NCBI GenBank assembly: GCA_037444075.1
Contig: JBBIND010000031.1
Span: 1-42,148, forward strand
From: JBBIND01 sp037444075
Lineage (GTDB): Bacteria > Acidobacteriota > Terriglobia > Bryobacterales > Bryobacteraceae
DNA: 42,148 nucleotides
Direction of reading: 5' to 3'
The stretch's first letter is position 1. The number at the start of each line of letters is the position of its first letter. Both the position numbers and the translations under genes were made by a program. This document shows, one piece after another, positions 14,693-23,200 of this stretch. The notes under the pieces are model-generated. The model ran no database searches and was not told the DNA's origin. It saw only the letters and a program-made list of their open reading frames with translations.

Positions 14693-15952
14693 ATGTCAAT
14701 GATGAAGCTTCTTCCAAGGGTAATCTGGCTGTCATGCCTCCTCCTGCTATTGGGAATGTCTGCGGCCACGGCGCAGTCGGGATCACAGGCGAAGTCGTCT
14801 CCCCAGAAGGCAAAGACCGCCACCACCCAGAAGAAGACCAGCTCAAAAGCTGCCGCGCCCAAGCCGTCCTCTCAGGCGGCCTCCAAACGTGCTTCCAAGG
14901 CGGCGTCGGCGAAGAAGCGGGCTTCCGCGCGCAAGGCCCCCGCACGGAAGCGCGTGGTCCGGTCTTCACGCTGGAAGGAGCCGACCTATGCCGATTCCAC
15001 GGCCGGTGACCAGATCGATGGCGAAGACCTGGTGGTGCGGAGAGCGGCGGTAGAGGCTCTGGGGCCGTACAACGGATCAGTGGTCGTGCTGGACGCGGAT
15101 ACGGGCCGCCTGTTGACGATCGTCAACCAGAAGCTCGCTTTCAAGAGCGGCTTCCAGCCCTGTTCGACGATCAAAGTGGCGGTAGGCATGGCGGGCCTCA
15201 TGGAGGGGCTGATCGACAGCGGCACCAAGCTTCAGTTGAGCAGACGGGTGCGGATGGACCTGACCGAAGCGATGGCGCGTTCGAACAACCCGTATTTCGC
15301 CATTCTTGGCAAGCAACTGGGCTTCGAGCGCGTCCGCCACTACGCGCGGATGTTCGGAATGGGTGAGAGGGCCGGCCTCGACATCGATGAAGAACAGCCG
15401 GGGCGGTTGCCCGAGGAACCACCCAAGAACGGGGGCGTGGGCATGATGTCGAGCTTTGGCGAGGGCATCACGCTAACCCCACTGCAACTGGCAGGATTCC
15501 TGGGGGCTATCGCCAACGGCGGCACGCTGCACTATCTTCAATACCCGCGCACACAAGAAGAGGCCGAGAACCTCGTTCCTCGCGTCAAGCGCCACCTGGA
15601 ATTCGGCCCATGGTTGCCCGAGATTGCTCCCGGCTTACACGGCACGGTGGACTTCGGCACGGGGCGCAGGGCTGCGCTGGCCTTCAACGAGCCCCTGCTC
15701 GGCAAGACCGGCACCTGCACGGACCGGCTGACGCCCACTCACCTGGGCTGGTTTGGAGCCTTCAACCGGGTAGGGAACAGCCGCCTGGTGGTGGTTGTGC
15801 TGCTGACGGGCGGAAAACCGGTGAACGGCCCCGTGGCGGCGGGCATTGCGGGTAACGTTTTCCGGCACCTTTCGGTTCAGCAGTTCTTCGCGCAAAGCAG
15901 GGGAATTTCTCCAGCGGCTATCGTCTCGGGGCTGACCTGCTGTTTGCAGTAG
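14693..15952 (+). CDS. Penicillin-binding transpeptidase with Lys/Ala-rich linker
   Basis: A 419-aa exported protein. A hydrophobic signal or anchor (IWLSCLLLLLGMSAATA) is followed by about 65 residues of Lys/Ala/Ser-rich, histone-H1-like sequence (residues 29-92) and then a transpeptidase domain. The three active-site motifs are present: S158-T-I-K161 (CSTIK), S197-N-N199 and K338-T-G340 (GKTGTC). MMSSFGEGITLTPLQLA is typical of PBP transpeptidases. There is no class A glycosyltransferase and no class B dimerisation domain, so it is a minimal DD-transpeptidase/carboxypeptidase-like protein; a class D beta-lactamase-like role is a less likely alternative. The basic linker might bind anionic wall polymers (inference). 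Start is ATG 14693, or 14699; neither has a strong Shine-Dalgarno sequence. It is convergent with obg. Confidence 0.85.
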   Translation: MSMMKLLPRVIWLSCLLLLLGMSAATAQSGSQAKSSPQKAKTATTQKKTSSKAAAPKPSSQAASKRASKAASAKKRASARKAPARKRVVRSSRWKEPTYADSTAGDQIDGEDLVVRRAAVEALGPYNGSVVVLDADTGRLLTIVNQKLAFKSGFQPCSTIKVAVGMAGLMEGLIDSGTKLQLSRRVRMDLTEAMARSNNPYFAILGKQLGFERVRHYARMFGMGERAGLDIDEEQPGRLPEEPPKNGGVGMMSSFGEGITLTPLQLAGFLGAIANGGTLHYLQYPRTQEEAENLVPRVKRHLEFGPWLPEIAPGLHGTVDFGTGRRAALAFNEPLLGKTGTCTDRLTPTHLGWFGAFNRVGNSRLVVVVLLTGGKPVNGPVAAGIAGNVFRHLSVQQFFAQSRGISPAAIVSGLTCCLQ

Positions 15953-15989
15953 CCCTATCCGACGCCCCCTTTTACGGGAGTCCTACGGC

Positions 15990-16988
15990 TCAGGCCGGTA
16001 GAACCCGCTCACCCATGGCGGTCTTAAGTTTCTCGAGGCCTTGGCCGGTGACGCCCGAAATCTCGAAAAAGGGCAACCGCTTCCGCGAGGCCAGCCTCTT
16101 CAGCCTCCGCACCCTTTCAGGATCCTGCGCCACGTCGATTTTGGTCGCCACAACCAGCATTGGCTTGGAGACCAGTTCCTCGCTGAAGCAGGCCAGTTCT
16201 TCCATCACGACCTTGAAGTCCTCCACCGGGTCGCGGCCGCTGCTTTCGGACACATCCACCAGGTGGACCAGCAGCCGCGTGCGCTCGATGTGACGCAGGA
16301 ACTGAATGCCGAGACCGTGGCCCAAGTGTGCGCCTTCAATCAAGCCTGGAATATCGGCGACAACGAAAGTGCGCTCGTCGGGCATGCGCACTACGCCCAG
16401 GTTGGGCTCGAGCGTGGTGAACGGGTAGTCCGCAATCTTCGGGCGCGCAGCCGACAGGCGTGAGATCAGCGTAGACTTGCCGGCATTCGGGAAGCCCACC
16501 AGGCCGACGTCCGCCAGAAGCTTCAGTTCCAGCCTCAGGCGCCGTTCCTCGCCCGGGAAACCCTGCTCGTGCTCGGTGGGCGCCTGATGGGTGGAGGTGG
16601 CGAACCGGGCGTTCCCGCGGCCTCCTCTGCCGCCACGCGCGATCAGGAAGCGGTCCCCTGTCGAGGTGAAGTCGTGCAGTTGTTCGGAGGAATCCTCATC
16701 GTAGACCACGGTGCCCACCGGCACCGGCAATTCAATGCTGTTCCCGTCGCGTCCGGTACGGTTGCTGCCCTCCCCGTGGCGGCCGCGTTCCGCCTTGTGT
16801 TCCGGGTTGTAGCGGAAATGCAGCAGGGTGTTGTAGTGCTCGCTCGAGAGCAGATAGACGTCGCCGCCCCGTCCTCCGTCCCCTCCGCTGGGACCGCCTC
16901 TGGGAACGAATTTCTCACGCCGGAAGGCGAGGCAACCGTTGCCGCCATCGCCTGCCTTGATGCGGATTCTGGCTTCGTCGATGAACAT
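15990..16988 (-). CDS. obg: GTPase Obg/CgtA
   Basis: A 332-aa essential ribosome-associated GTPase. The glycine-rich Obg fold (FIDEARIRIKAGDGGNG, PRGGPSGGDGGRGGDVYL, GRGGRGNARFATSTHQAP) is followed by the G domain: P-loop GFPNAGKST, switch TTLEPNLGVV, G3 DIPGLIEGAHLG, a TKID nucleotide-specificity motif and ISGVTGQGLEKL. The optional C-terminal OCT domain is absent, as in many bacteria. Start ATG 16986-16988 is set by the conserved MFIDEARI; the open frame upstream runs through the intergenic hairpin and is not family sequence. It is third in rplU-rpmA-obg, 55 bp after rpmA with a terminator-like hairpin between. Confidence 0.97.
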   Translation of the reverse strand: MFIDEARIRIKAGDGGNGCLAFRREKFVPRGGPSGGDGGRGGDVYLLSSEHYNTLLHFRYNPEHKAERGRHGEGSNRTGRDGNSIELPVPVGTVVYDEDSSEQLHDFTSTGDRFLIARGGRGGRGNARFATSTHQAPTEHEQGFPGEERRLRLELKLLADVGLVGFPNAGKSTLISRLSAARPKIADYPFTTLEPNLGVVRMPDERTFVVADIPGLIEGAHLGHGLGIQFLRHIERTRLLVHLVDVSESSGRDPVEDFKVVMEELACFSEELVSKPMLVVATKIDVAQDPERVRRLKRLASRKRLPFFEISGVTGQGLEKLKTAMGERVLPA

Positions 16989-17019
16989 AAGAAAGGCCGC
17001 CCGTTTGCTCCGGGCGGCC
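16989..17019 (-). terminator. Hairpin plus T-tract directly before the obg start codon
   Basis: On the minus strand a 9-bp GC-rich stem (17011-17019 with 16995-17003, 7-nt loop) is followed at once by TTTCTT and then the obg ATG. It has the form of an intrinsic terminator or attenuator and also occupies the place where the obg ribosome binding site should be; no separate Shine-Dalgarno sequence is visible. It could lower obg expression relative to the two ribosomal-protein genes. Confidence 0.65.
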
Positions 17020-17043
17020 GCAATGTTTCCTTTTTGTCCGCGC

Positions 17044-17301
17044 CTATTCTTCGGCGCGGATGTTGATGAACTTGCCCATCCTTCCGCGGTCGCGGAATTC
17101 GACGACGCCGGGCAGGCGAGCGAAAAGGGTGTCGTCCTTGCCACGCCCTACGTTTTCGCCGGCCTTGTACTTGGTGCCGCGCTGCCTTACCAGGATGGAG
17201 CCACCCGTCACGAACTCACCACCGAACGCCTTCACGCCGAGCCGCTGCGCCTGTGAATCGCGTCCGTTCTTAGAACTTCCCAGACCTTTTTTGTGTGCCA
17301 T
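17044..17301 (-). CDS. rpmA: 50S ribosomal protein L27
   Basis: An 85-aa protein with the full L27 signature: MAHKKGLGSSKNGRDSQAQR, LGVKAFGGEFVTGGSILVRQ, RGTKYKAGENVGRGKDDTLF and the end GRMGKFINI. The N-terminus begins directly with the functional AHKKG-type tail that reaches the peptidyl-transferase centre; there is no Firmicutes-style cleavable extension. It lies 9 bp after rplU and before obg, the standard bacterial order. Confidence 0.98.
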   Translation of the reverse strand: MAHKKGLGSSKNGRDSQAQRLGVKAFGGEFVTGGSILVRQRGTKYKAGENVGRGKDDTLFARLPGVVEFRDRGRMGKFINIRAEE

Positions 17302-17310
17302 GACTCGCTC

Positions 17311-17622
17311 CTAGGCAATAATCTCTTTCACTTCCAGACGAGTGAGGTCCTGCCGGTGGCCAATCGTGCGCTTGTACTGCTTCTTGCGCTTGAACTTGAA
17401 GACGATGACCTTCTCGCCGCGATGCTGTGCCGCAATCGTGGCCTTCACACGCGCCTGGGCGGCTTCCTGACCCGTCAGGAGTTCCTCCGGCGACCTGGAG
17501 ACAGCCAGCACTCGGGACAATTCGACCTCGGACCCAACCTCGCCGGGCAATCGTTCAACATCAATCACGTCACCGGGGGCAACCCGGTATTGTTTTCCAC
17601 CGGTCTCTATGACTGCGTACAT
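17311..17622 (-). CDS. rplU: 50S ribosomal protein L21
   Basis: A 103-aa protein of standard length. The L21 motifs are visible: MYAVIETGGKQYRVAPGDVI, ARVKATIAAQHRGEKVIVFK and the basic FKRKKQYKRTIGHRQ. It binds 23S rRNA. It is the first gene of rplU-rpmA-obg; AGGA lies 7 bases before ATG 17620-17622. The 294 bp between it and the upstream minus-strand gene (17623-17916) must carry the operon promoter; I see no gene there and no confident promoter or L21-leader structure. Confidence 0.98.
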   Translation of the reverse strand: MYAVIETGGKQYRVAPGDVIDVERLPGEVGSEVELSRVLAVSRSPEELLTGQEAAQARVKATIAAQHRGEKVIVFKFKRKKQYKRTIGHRQDLTRLEVKEIIA

Positions 17623-17916
17623 GGAATTCCTACCAAACGTCTATTCTTGGGAGGCTGCATGCGATGATGCACACCCAGACCTTTGCGGGCAGAACCGCTC
17701 TTTCTGATCTTACAACACCTGAAGGCTGAGTGCCACCCGCCTGCTTACAGCAGGGTTGGACGACGGCCGGCAAGCCGGTCCGGCAGAGCGCGACGGGGAC
17801 CGAAGGCTGGCCAACAGATGTGGCATCGCCGCCCTTCAGTGAGCCTTCTGCGCCCTCCTGGAGTGTGGTCAAGTCATTCCTTTTCAACTACTTGAGAGAC
17901 AGATCCGCCGGGCGGC

Positions 17917-18426
17917 CTATGGCTGAACGGGCGTGCCGTAGGGAACAAGCGTGGGAATCCTCTCGGCCGCATCCAACCGGGCGATGCGCCAGTTCCCGCG
18001 CACCTTTTCGAGGTACATGTACTGCGCCTCGTTGCGGTCCTGGAAGACGTATTCCACACGGACCTTCACTTCGTTGTCGGTCAGAACCTGTGGGTCGGTG
18101 AGGGCCACGCCTTTGATAGAGGCATTGGATTCGCGCAGATAGCGGGAGAATCCCTGCTCAGTGGTTTCCGACAGGGTCTGCCGCAAGGAGGTCTCCATCT
18201 GTCCCGTGAAGGCGTTCATGTAGGCCGCCACGTCGCCCTGGCGCGCGGACTCGAGCATGGCATAAATCACGTCCTGCGGCGTGGGGTCCGTATTGCCGGA
18301 CGCCGAGGGTCCAATTCCCAAGTCGAGCCCGGGCAAACGCCACCCGCCGCGTGCGAGGGCAATCACGCCGACCGCCACTGCCAGTATGGCAAACGCCGCG
18401 AGTTTGGCCTTGCGTTCCTGCGTCAC
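17917..18426 (-). CDS. Membrane-anchored NTF2/SnoaL-like protein of the SPFH operon
   Basis: A 169-aa protein. One N-terminal transmembrane segment (about residues 8-26, KLAAFAILAVAVGVIALA) is followed by a short Gly/Pro linker and a compact domain (PQDVIYAMLESARQGDVAAY, MNAFTGQMETSLR, then alternating strands ending YMYLEKVRGNWRIARLD). That pattern resembles the NTF2-like/SnoaL (DUF4878-type) fold seen in extracytoplasmic accessory proteins; no catalytic residues can be pointed to. The start is GTG 18424-18426, overlapping the preceding SPFH gene stop by 4 bases (GTGA), so it is translationally coupled and is the last gene of the ATPase/SPFH operon. Function unknown; it probably faces the periplasm near the SPFH complex. 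Confidence 0.7.
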   Translation of the reverse strand: MTQERKAKLAAFAILAVAVGVIALARGGWRLPGLDLGIGPSASGNTDPTPQDVIYAMLESARQGDVAAYMNAFTGQMETSLRQTLSETTEQGFSRYLRESNASIKGVALTDPQVLTDNEVKVRVEYVFQDRNEAQYMYLEKVRGNWRIARLDAAERIPTLVPYGTPVQP

Positions 18427-19385
18427 GGCTTCGTCTCAGGCGGCGAGCCTTTGCGGATGATGGTCAGGTCGAGGTTGCCGTTCCGGTCCACGACAAGCTT
18501 CCGGATGCGAGGCAATACTTGCTCGAGCGTCTCCATGTAGAGCCGGCGCCCGTTCACTTCGCTCGCACGGGCATATTCGGCGGCGACCTGCGTGAAGCGC
18601 GAGGCGTCGCCGTGAGCCTGGTTGACCTTCCGCTCCCTGTAAGCCTGGGCCGCCTCAAGCGACTGGTGTGCTTCTCCGCGAGCGGCGGGCAGCGCGGCGC
18701 TGGCGTAACCATGAGCCTCGTTCACGATGCGGGCCGAATCGGCGCGGGCGCCGGCCACGTCACGGAATGCGTCAGCGCTCTCCGGAGGCGGCGCTGCGTT
18801 CTCAATGTTGACGCTCGCCAGCAAAACACCCAGGCCATAATCATTCAGCAGCTTCTGGGCGCTGGCCCGGACCTCTTCCTGAAGCGCGGCTTTCTCAGTG
18901 GTGAGAACGGCATCCACGTCTTTGCCCGCGACACGCCTCGCCAGCTCTGCTTCCACGGCCGCGCCCACCATCCTGGGCACGTCGCCTGACCGGTAGAGAT
19001 AGTCGGCCGGTACGCTGACCGAATACTGCACCACCACTCGCATGTGGATGATATTCTGATCCCCGGTCAGAAACTGCGAGGCCAGAGGCTCGCTCCGGCC
19101 AACGACGTTGTCTGAGACCTCGCCGCCCACCACGAGCCTGCGCAGTTGCTGAACCTTGAGCCGGGTGACGCGGTCGACAGGCCAGGGCAAGGAAACATGG
19201 ATGCCCGGCAGCACGCGCGGCTGCACCACTTTCCCGAAACGTGTCACCACGGCCTGCTGGTCCGTGCCCACGATGTAGACGCCGGTCAGCAGCCACAGTC
19301 CGGCCAGAACGGCGCCTACGCGCCGGACACCTTGCCGCGAGACCCACGCGCCTATCGTGCTGCGCCGCAATTCGGTCTGGCTCAT
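18423..19385 (-). CDS. HflK-like SPFH/band-7 membrane protein
   Basis: A 320-aa protein. One N-terminal membrane segment (about 22-40, GAVLAGLWLLTGVYIVG) is followed by the SPFH domain: DQQAVVTRFGKVVQPRVLPG, HVSLPWPVDRVTRLKVQQLR, FLTGDQNIIHMRVVVQYSVS, ADAFRDVAGARADSARIVNE. A coiled-coil, Ala/Glu-rich tail then ends TLEQVLPRIRKLVVDRNGNL. This is the HflK layout, in which the proteins form large hetero-oligomeric cages in the inner membrane that regulate FtsH. It is the second HflK-like sequence in this operon (the first is fused to the P-type ATPase). ATGA overlaps with hflC upstream and with the small NTF2-like gene downstream indicate coupled translation. Confidence 0.88.
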   Translation of the reverse strand: MSQTELRRSTIGAWVSRQGVRRVGAVLAGLWLLTGVYIVGTDQQAVVTRFGKVVQPRVLPGIHVSLPWPVDRVTRLKVQQLRRLVVGGEVSDNVVGRSEPLASQFLTGDQNIIHMRVVVQYSVSVPADYLYRSGDVPRMVGAAVEAELARRVAGKDVDAVLTTEKAALQEEVRASAQKLLNDYGLGVLLASVNIENAAPPPESADAFRDVAGARADSARIVNEAHGYASAALPAARGEAHQSLEAAQAYRERKVNQAHGDASRFTQVAAEYARASEVNGRRLYMETLEQVLPRIRKLVVDRNGNLDLTIIRKGSPPETKP

Positions 19386-20281
19386 TGGACGCCGGCCTCA
19401 CCTCGCATCAGTACTTTCAGAAAGTCGCTATCAGAGCTGAGCACGGCCGTGGTGTTGTCGTCGAGCACCCGCTTGTAAGCTTCCAACGTGCGCAGCAGTT
19501 TATAGAATCGCGGGTTGCGCGAATAGGCCTGGCTGTAGATGCGCGTGGCCTCGGCATCGCCTTCGCCCTTCACTTTTTCAGCTTCCTTGTAGGCAGCCGA
19601 GAGAATCTCTTCCTTCTGGCGGTCAGCATCGGCGCGGATGCGAAGCGCTTCTTCCTCGCCCTCGGCTCGGTACTGGCGCGCAATGCGCTCACGCTCGGCG
19701 CGCATGCGGGCATAAACGCTCTGCTTGTTCTGCTCGGGCAGATTGAGGCGCTTGATGCGCACGTCCACCACGCGGATGCCGTACTGAAGCAGTCCTGAAC
19801 GGTCCGCCGTCTCAGTGAGGCGGTCCAGCAAATCGGCTGCGCGGACCAGTTCCGGTTGCGGTGCGATCAACGCGTCGAGATCATGATTGCCCAGAGCGGC
19901 TGACAACGACGACCAGATGATGTCGTGCAAGCGCATTTCCGCGGCGATGGGATCGCCCACGGTTTCCACGAAGCGCTGCGGATTTTCGATGCGCCAGGCC
20001 ACATAGCTTTCGATTACCAGATTCTTCTTGTCGCGAGTCAGGAACTCGCTGGGTCTCGGGTTGTAGATCCGCAGCCGCCGGTCAAAGTATCCCGCGCTGC
20101 GGAAGAACCACTTGGCATGCAAGCCGGCCTCGCTGACGGTGTACAGCGGCTTGCCGAACTGCGTGATCAGCACGAATTCGGTCTCACGCACCGAAAAAAA
20201 GGAGCGCCACAGGACGATGGCAAGCAGCACGGAGGCTGCGGCTACGAGACGAGGATTCTGTTTCCACTGCATGTCAGTCAT
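19382..20281 (-). CDS. hflC: HflC-like SPFH/band-7 membrane protein
   Basis: A 299-aa protein with the HflC layout: an N-terminal membrane segment (LVAAASVLLAIVLWRSFFSV), the SPFH domain (RETEFVLITQFGKPL, AGLHAKWFF, DKKNLVIESYVAWRIENPQR, SLSAALGNHDLDALI, GIRVVDVRIKRLNLPEQNKQ), then the coiled coil (RAEGEEEALRIRADADRQKE) and the C-terminus TLEAYKRVLDD with VLSSDSDFLKVL. Its usual partner is HflK, with which it surrounds FtsH. Start ATG 20279-20281 overlaps the end of the ATPase-HflK fusion gene by 8 bases; ATG 20270-20272, abutting that stop, is the alternative. Longer starts would read back through the fusion gene's 3' end. Confidence 0.9.
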   Translation of the reverse strand: MTDMQWKQNPRLVAAASVLLAIVLWRSFFSVRETEFVLITQFGKPLYTVSEAGLHAKWFFRSAGYFDRRLRIYNPRPSEFLTRDKKNLVIESYVAWRIENPQRFVETVGDPIAAEMRLHDIIWSSLSAALGNHDLDALIAPQPELVRAADLLDRLTETADRSGLLQYGIRVVDVRIKRLNLPEQNKQSVYARMRAERERIARQYRAEGEEEALRIRADADRQKEEILSAAYKEAEKVKGEGDAEATRIYSQAYSRNPRFYKLLRTLEAYKRVLDDNTTAVLSSDSDFLKVLMRGEAGVQ

Positions 20282-23200
20282 GCTCCGGAGGAGGCATAGG
20301 GCGCGGGGGCGGAAGTACGCCTGCCGCCGGCGCGGAGATTTCCACGCCGTCTTCCACCAACAGCAGATGCCGCCGCCCACGGCCGGCATCCATGATCATT
20401 TTGGGAACGCCTGGAAGAACCTCCTCCATCGTTTCCAGGTACAACCGGGTTTCCGTCGGCCCGGGTGCGGAACGAAAGGCGGCTTCGGCCTGAGTGAAGC
20501 GGGCAGCGTCTCCATCGGCACGGTTCTTGCGCCCGAAGCGGTACCCGCTCGCGGTTTCCAGGCTGGCTTTGGCCTGCCCGCGGGAAAGCGCAACCTGTTC
20601 GTTGCGGTAGCCTTCGGCGACGTTGATCAGCCGGATCTTCTCTTCGTATGCGCCGGCAACGTCGCGGAACGCGTCCACTACTTCGAGGGAGGGGTGGACG
20701 TCCAGGAGCCGGAATTGAATCACTTCCACGCCGGCCCGGTAGCGGTCCAGGCGGCGCTGCAATTCCGTGAGGGCGCGTTGCTCGAGTGCCCTGCGGTTCG
20801 TTGTGAGCACGTCGTCCAGGGGTGTTGTCGTAATCACTGCTTGCAGCACCGATTCCACGGCCGTACGCACCGTGGTTTCCCCGTCCAACTGAGTGAACAG
20901 GAAGTCATCCGGCCGAGCAAGCCGGTAATGAATGGCGGCATTCACTTCGAGCATGTTCTGGTCGCCGCTCACCATAAGCGACTCCTCCGGCTTGCGCTGG
21001 AACCTGCCCGAACGGTGCTGCACGTTCCACTCGTACGCCGCCGGCTCGGCTTCGGTGAATTCGCGTCCCGACCGGAAACCGGCTTCAACCACCCGCACTT
21101 TGCGTGCCTGAACGCGGGTCAGGCTTTCCACCGGCCAGGGCAAACGGTAGTGGAGTCCTGGTTCGCGCAGCGGAAGCACCTTGCGGCCGAAGCGCTCCAC
21201 GATGCCCACTTCGTCCGGCGCCAGCACATAGAGACCGCTGAGTCCGTAGAGGGCGATGGCGCCATACAGAACCGGCCGCGCCCAATCGCGGCGATGTTCC
21301 AGCAGATGCTGGAAAGACTCCTTCGGATCAATGGAGCCGGCCAGGCGACGGAGGCGGTCCCAATAGCCCGGCAGCGCAGTGTGCTCCAGCCTGTGCCGCA
21401 AGCGGTGGAGGAAGCCGCTCTTGTCCGGCCGCTCAACGCGCAAAAGGCGCACGGAGTTGAGCATCACCAGCAGCGATGCCAATTGATGAACCACGGCGGC
21501 GCCGAGCGGACCGATGTTGCCGGTGGAAGCCAGGCCCACGGCAACCACGTTGACGATGCCCGCGAAGACAATAATGTTCTGCCACGCAATGCCCACGGCC
21601 CGGCGGCTTACCTGGAACAACTGCGGCAGTTTGTCCAACGGGCGGCTCATGTAGACGACGTCCGCCGCCTCAGCGGTGATATCGCTGGCGCCGGAGACCG
21701 CCACGCCGACCTGCGCGCAGGCCAGCGCCGGAGCGTCATTCACGCCGTCACCCACCATGGCCACGGCGCGGCCCTGTGAAATCAACTGGCGGATGCGGTC
21801 CAGCTTCTTTTCGGGAAGCAGTTCAGCTTCGACGTTCGGGATGCGGACCTCGCGCGCAATCGCCTCGGCTGCCCGGCGGCGGTCGCCGGTCAGCATGATG
21901 AGGTGGCGTATGTCCAGATGCTCGAGGTCGTGAACGGCTTTGCGCACGCCTTCGCGGACCCGGTCGCGCAGGAAGATGGCGCCGGCCAGGCGGTTCCCGT
22001 CAGCCACCAGAACGGTGGTGGCTCCCTGCCGGTCGGCCTCTTCCAGAACGGCTTCGGGGTGCCGGATGCCCTGCTCGGCAAGGTAAGCGGCGCTGCCCGC
22101 GCGGATCGTCCGGCCCTCGAGCGTGCACTCGGCTCCACGTCCGGGCAGGATGCGGGCGTCCTCGGGGTCAGGCACTGCGACGCCTCGCCGGCGAGCTTCT
22201 TCAACGATCACTCGGGCCAGCACGTGCTCTGATCCGCGCTCCGCGGCGGCGGCCAGCAAGAGCACTTCGTCTTCAGTGCCTTCCACCGGCACGATACGGA
22301 TGATTTCGAAGCGGCCCTCGGTCACCGTGCCCGTTTTGTCGAAAACCACGGTGTCCGTCTTGGCGGCGAGTTGCAGGACGCTGCCGCCACGCACGAGGAT
22401 TCCCCGCCGCGCCAGGCCGCCGATGGCCGCCACCATGGCGGTGGGAGTGGCCAGAATTAAAGCGCACGGGCAACCGACGATGAGCACGGCCACCGTGCGC
22501 AGCCAACTGCCGGTGAAGTAGAACGTGAGTCCGGCTGCCAGCAGCAAGGCGGGCAGGAAGAACCGCGCATAGCGGTCCGCCAGCCTTTCCACGGGCGCCT
22601 TGCGCTCGCGAGCCTCCTCCACCAGGCGGATGACGCGCGCCAGCGTGGTGTCTGAACCGGCGCGGGTGACGCGGATGCGCAGGAATCCCGGACCGTTGAG
22701 CGTGCCGCTGAATACTTCATCCCCGGGCTGCTTGTCGCGCGGCAGCGATTCGCCTGTGATGGTGCTTTCGTCGAGACTCGACGAGCCCTGCTCAATCACG
22801 CCGTCGGCAGAAACGCGCTCGCCCGCGCGCACCAGAATCAGGTCACCCTCGAGCAGGGCGGCGGCGTCCACTTCGATCTCTTCGCCATCCCGCAACACCC
22901 TCGCCCGGCGCGGCATCTGTTCGACAAAGCGCAGGATGGCCGCACTGGTTCGTTTGGAGGCGTAGCCCTCAAGCCCCTCTCCCACCAGCATGATGAACAT
23001 CGCCTCCGCGGCAGCAAGGTACTCGCCGATGGACAGGGCGGCAATGACGGCGATGCAGATGGCCAGTTCGGCGGAGACCACTTTCTGCAGCAGCAGAGAG
23101 ATGGAGCGGTAGAAGAAGCGGTAGCCGGCCACCACCGTGACAATGGCAGCGGTGTCAATGCCGAAGATGGTTTTGAATACGCCGGTGAGGTTGAGCAGCA

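Noticed and set aside
20112..21779. 555-codon plus-strand frame opposite the ATPase-HflK fusion
   Set aside because: It is antisense to the SPFH and ATPase motifs, is rich in His/Arg/Gln, and has no recognisable domain.
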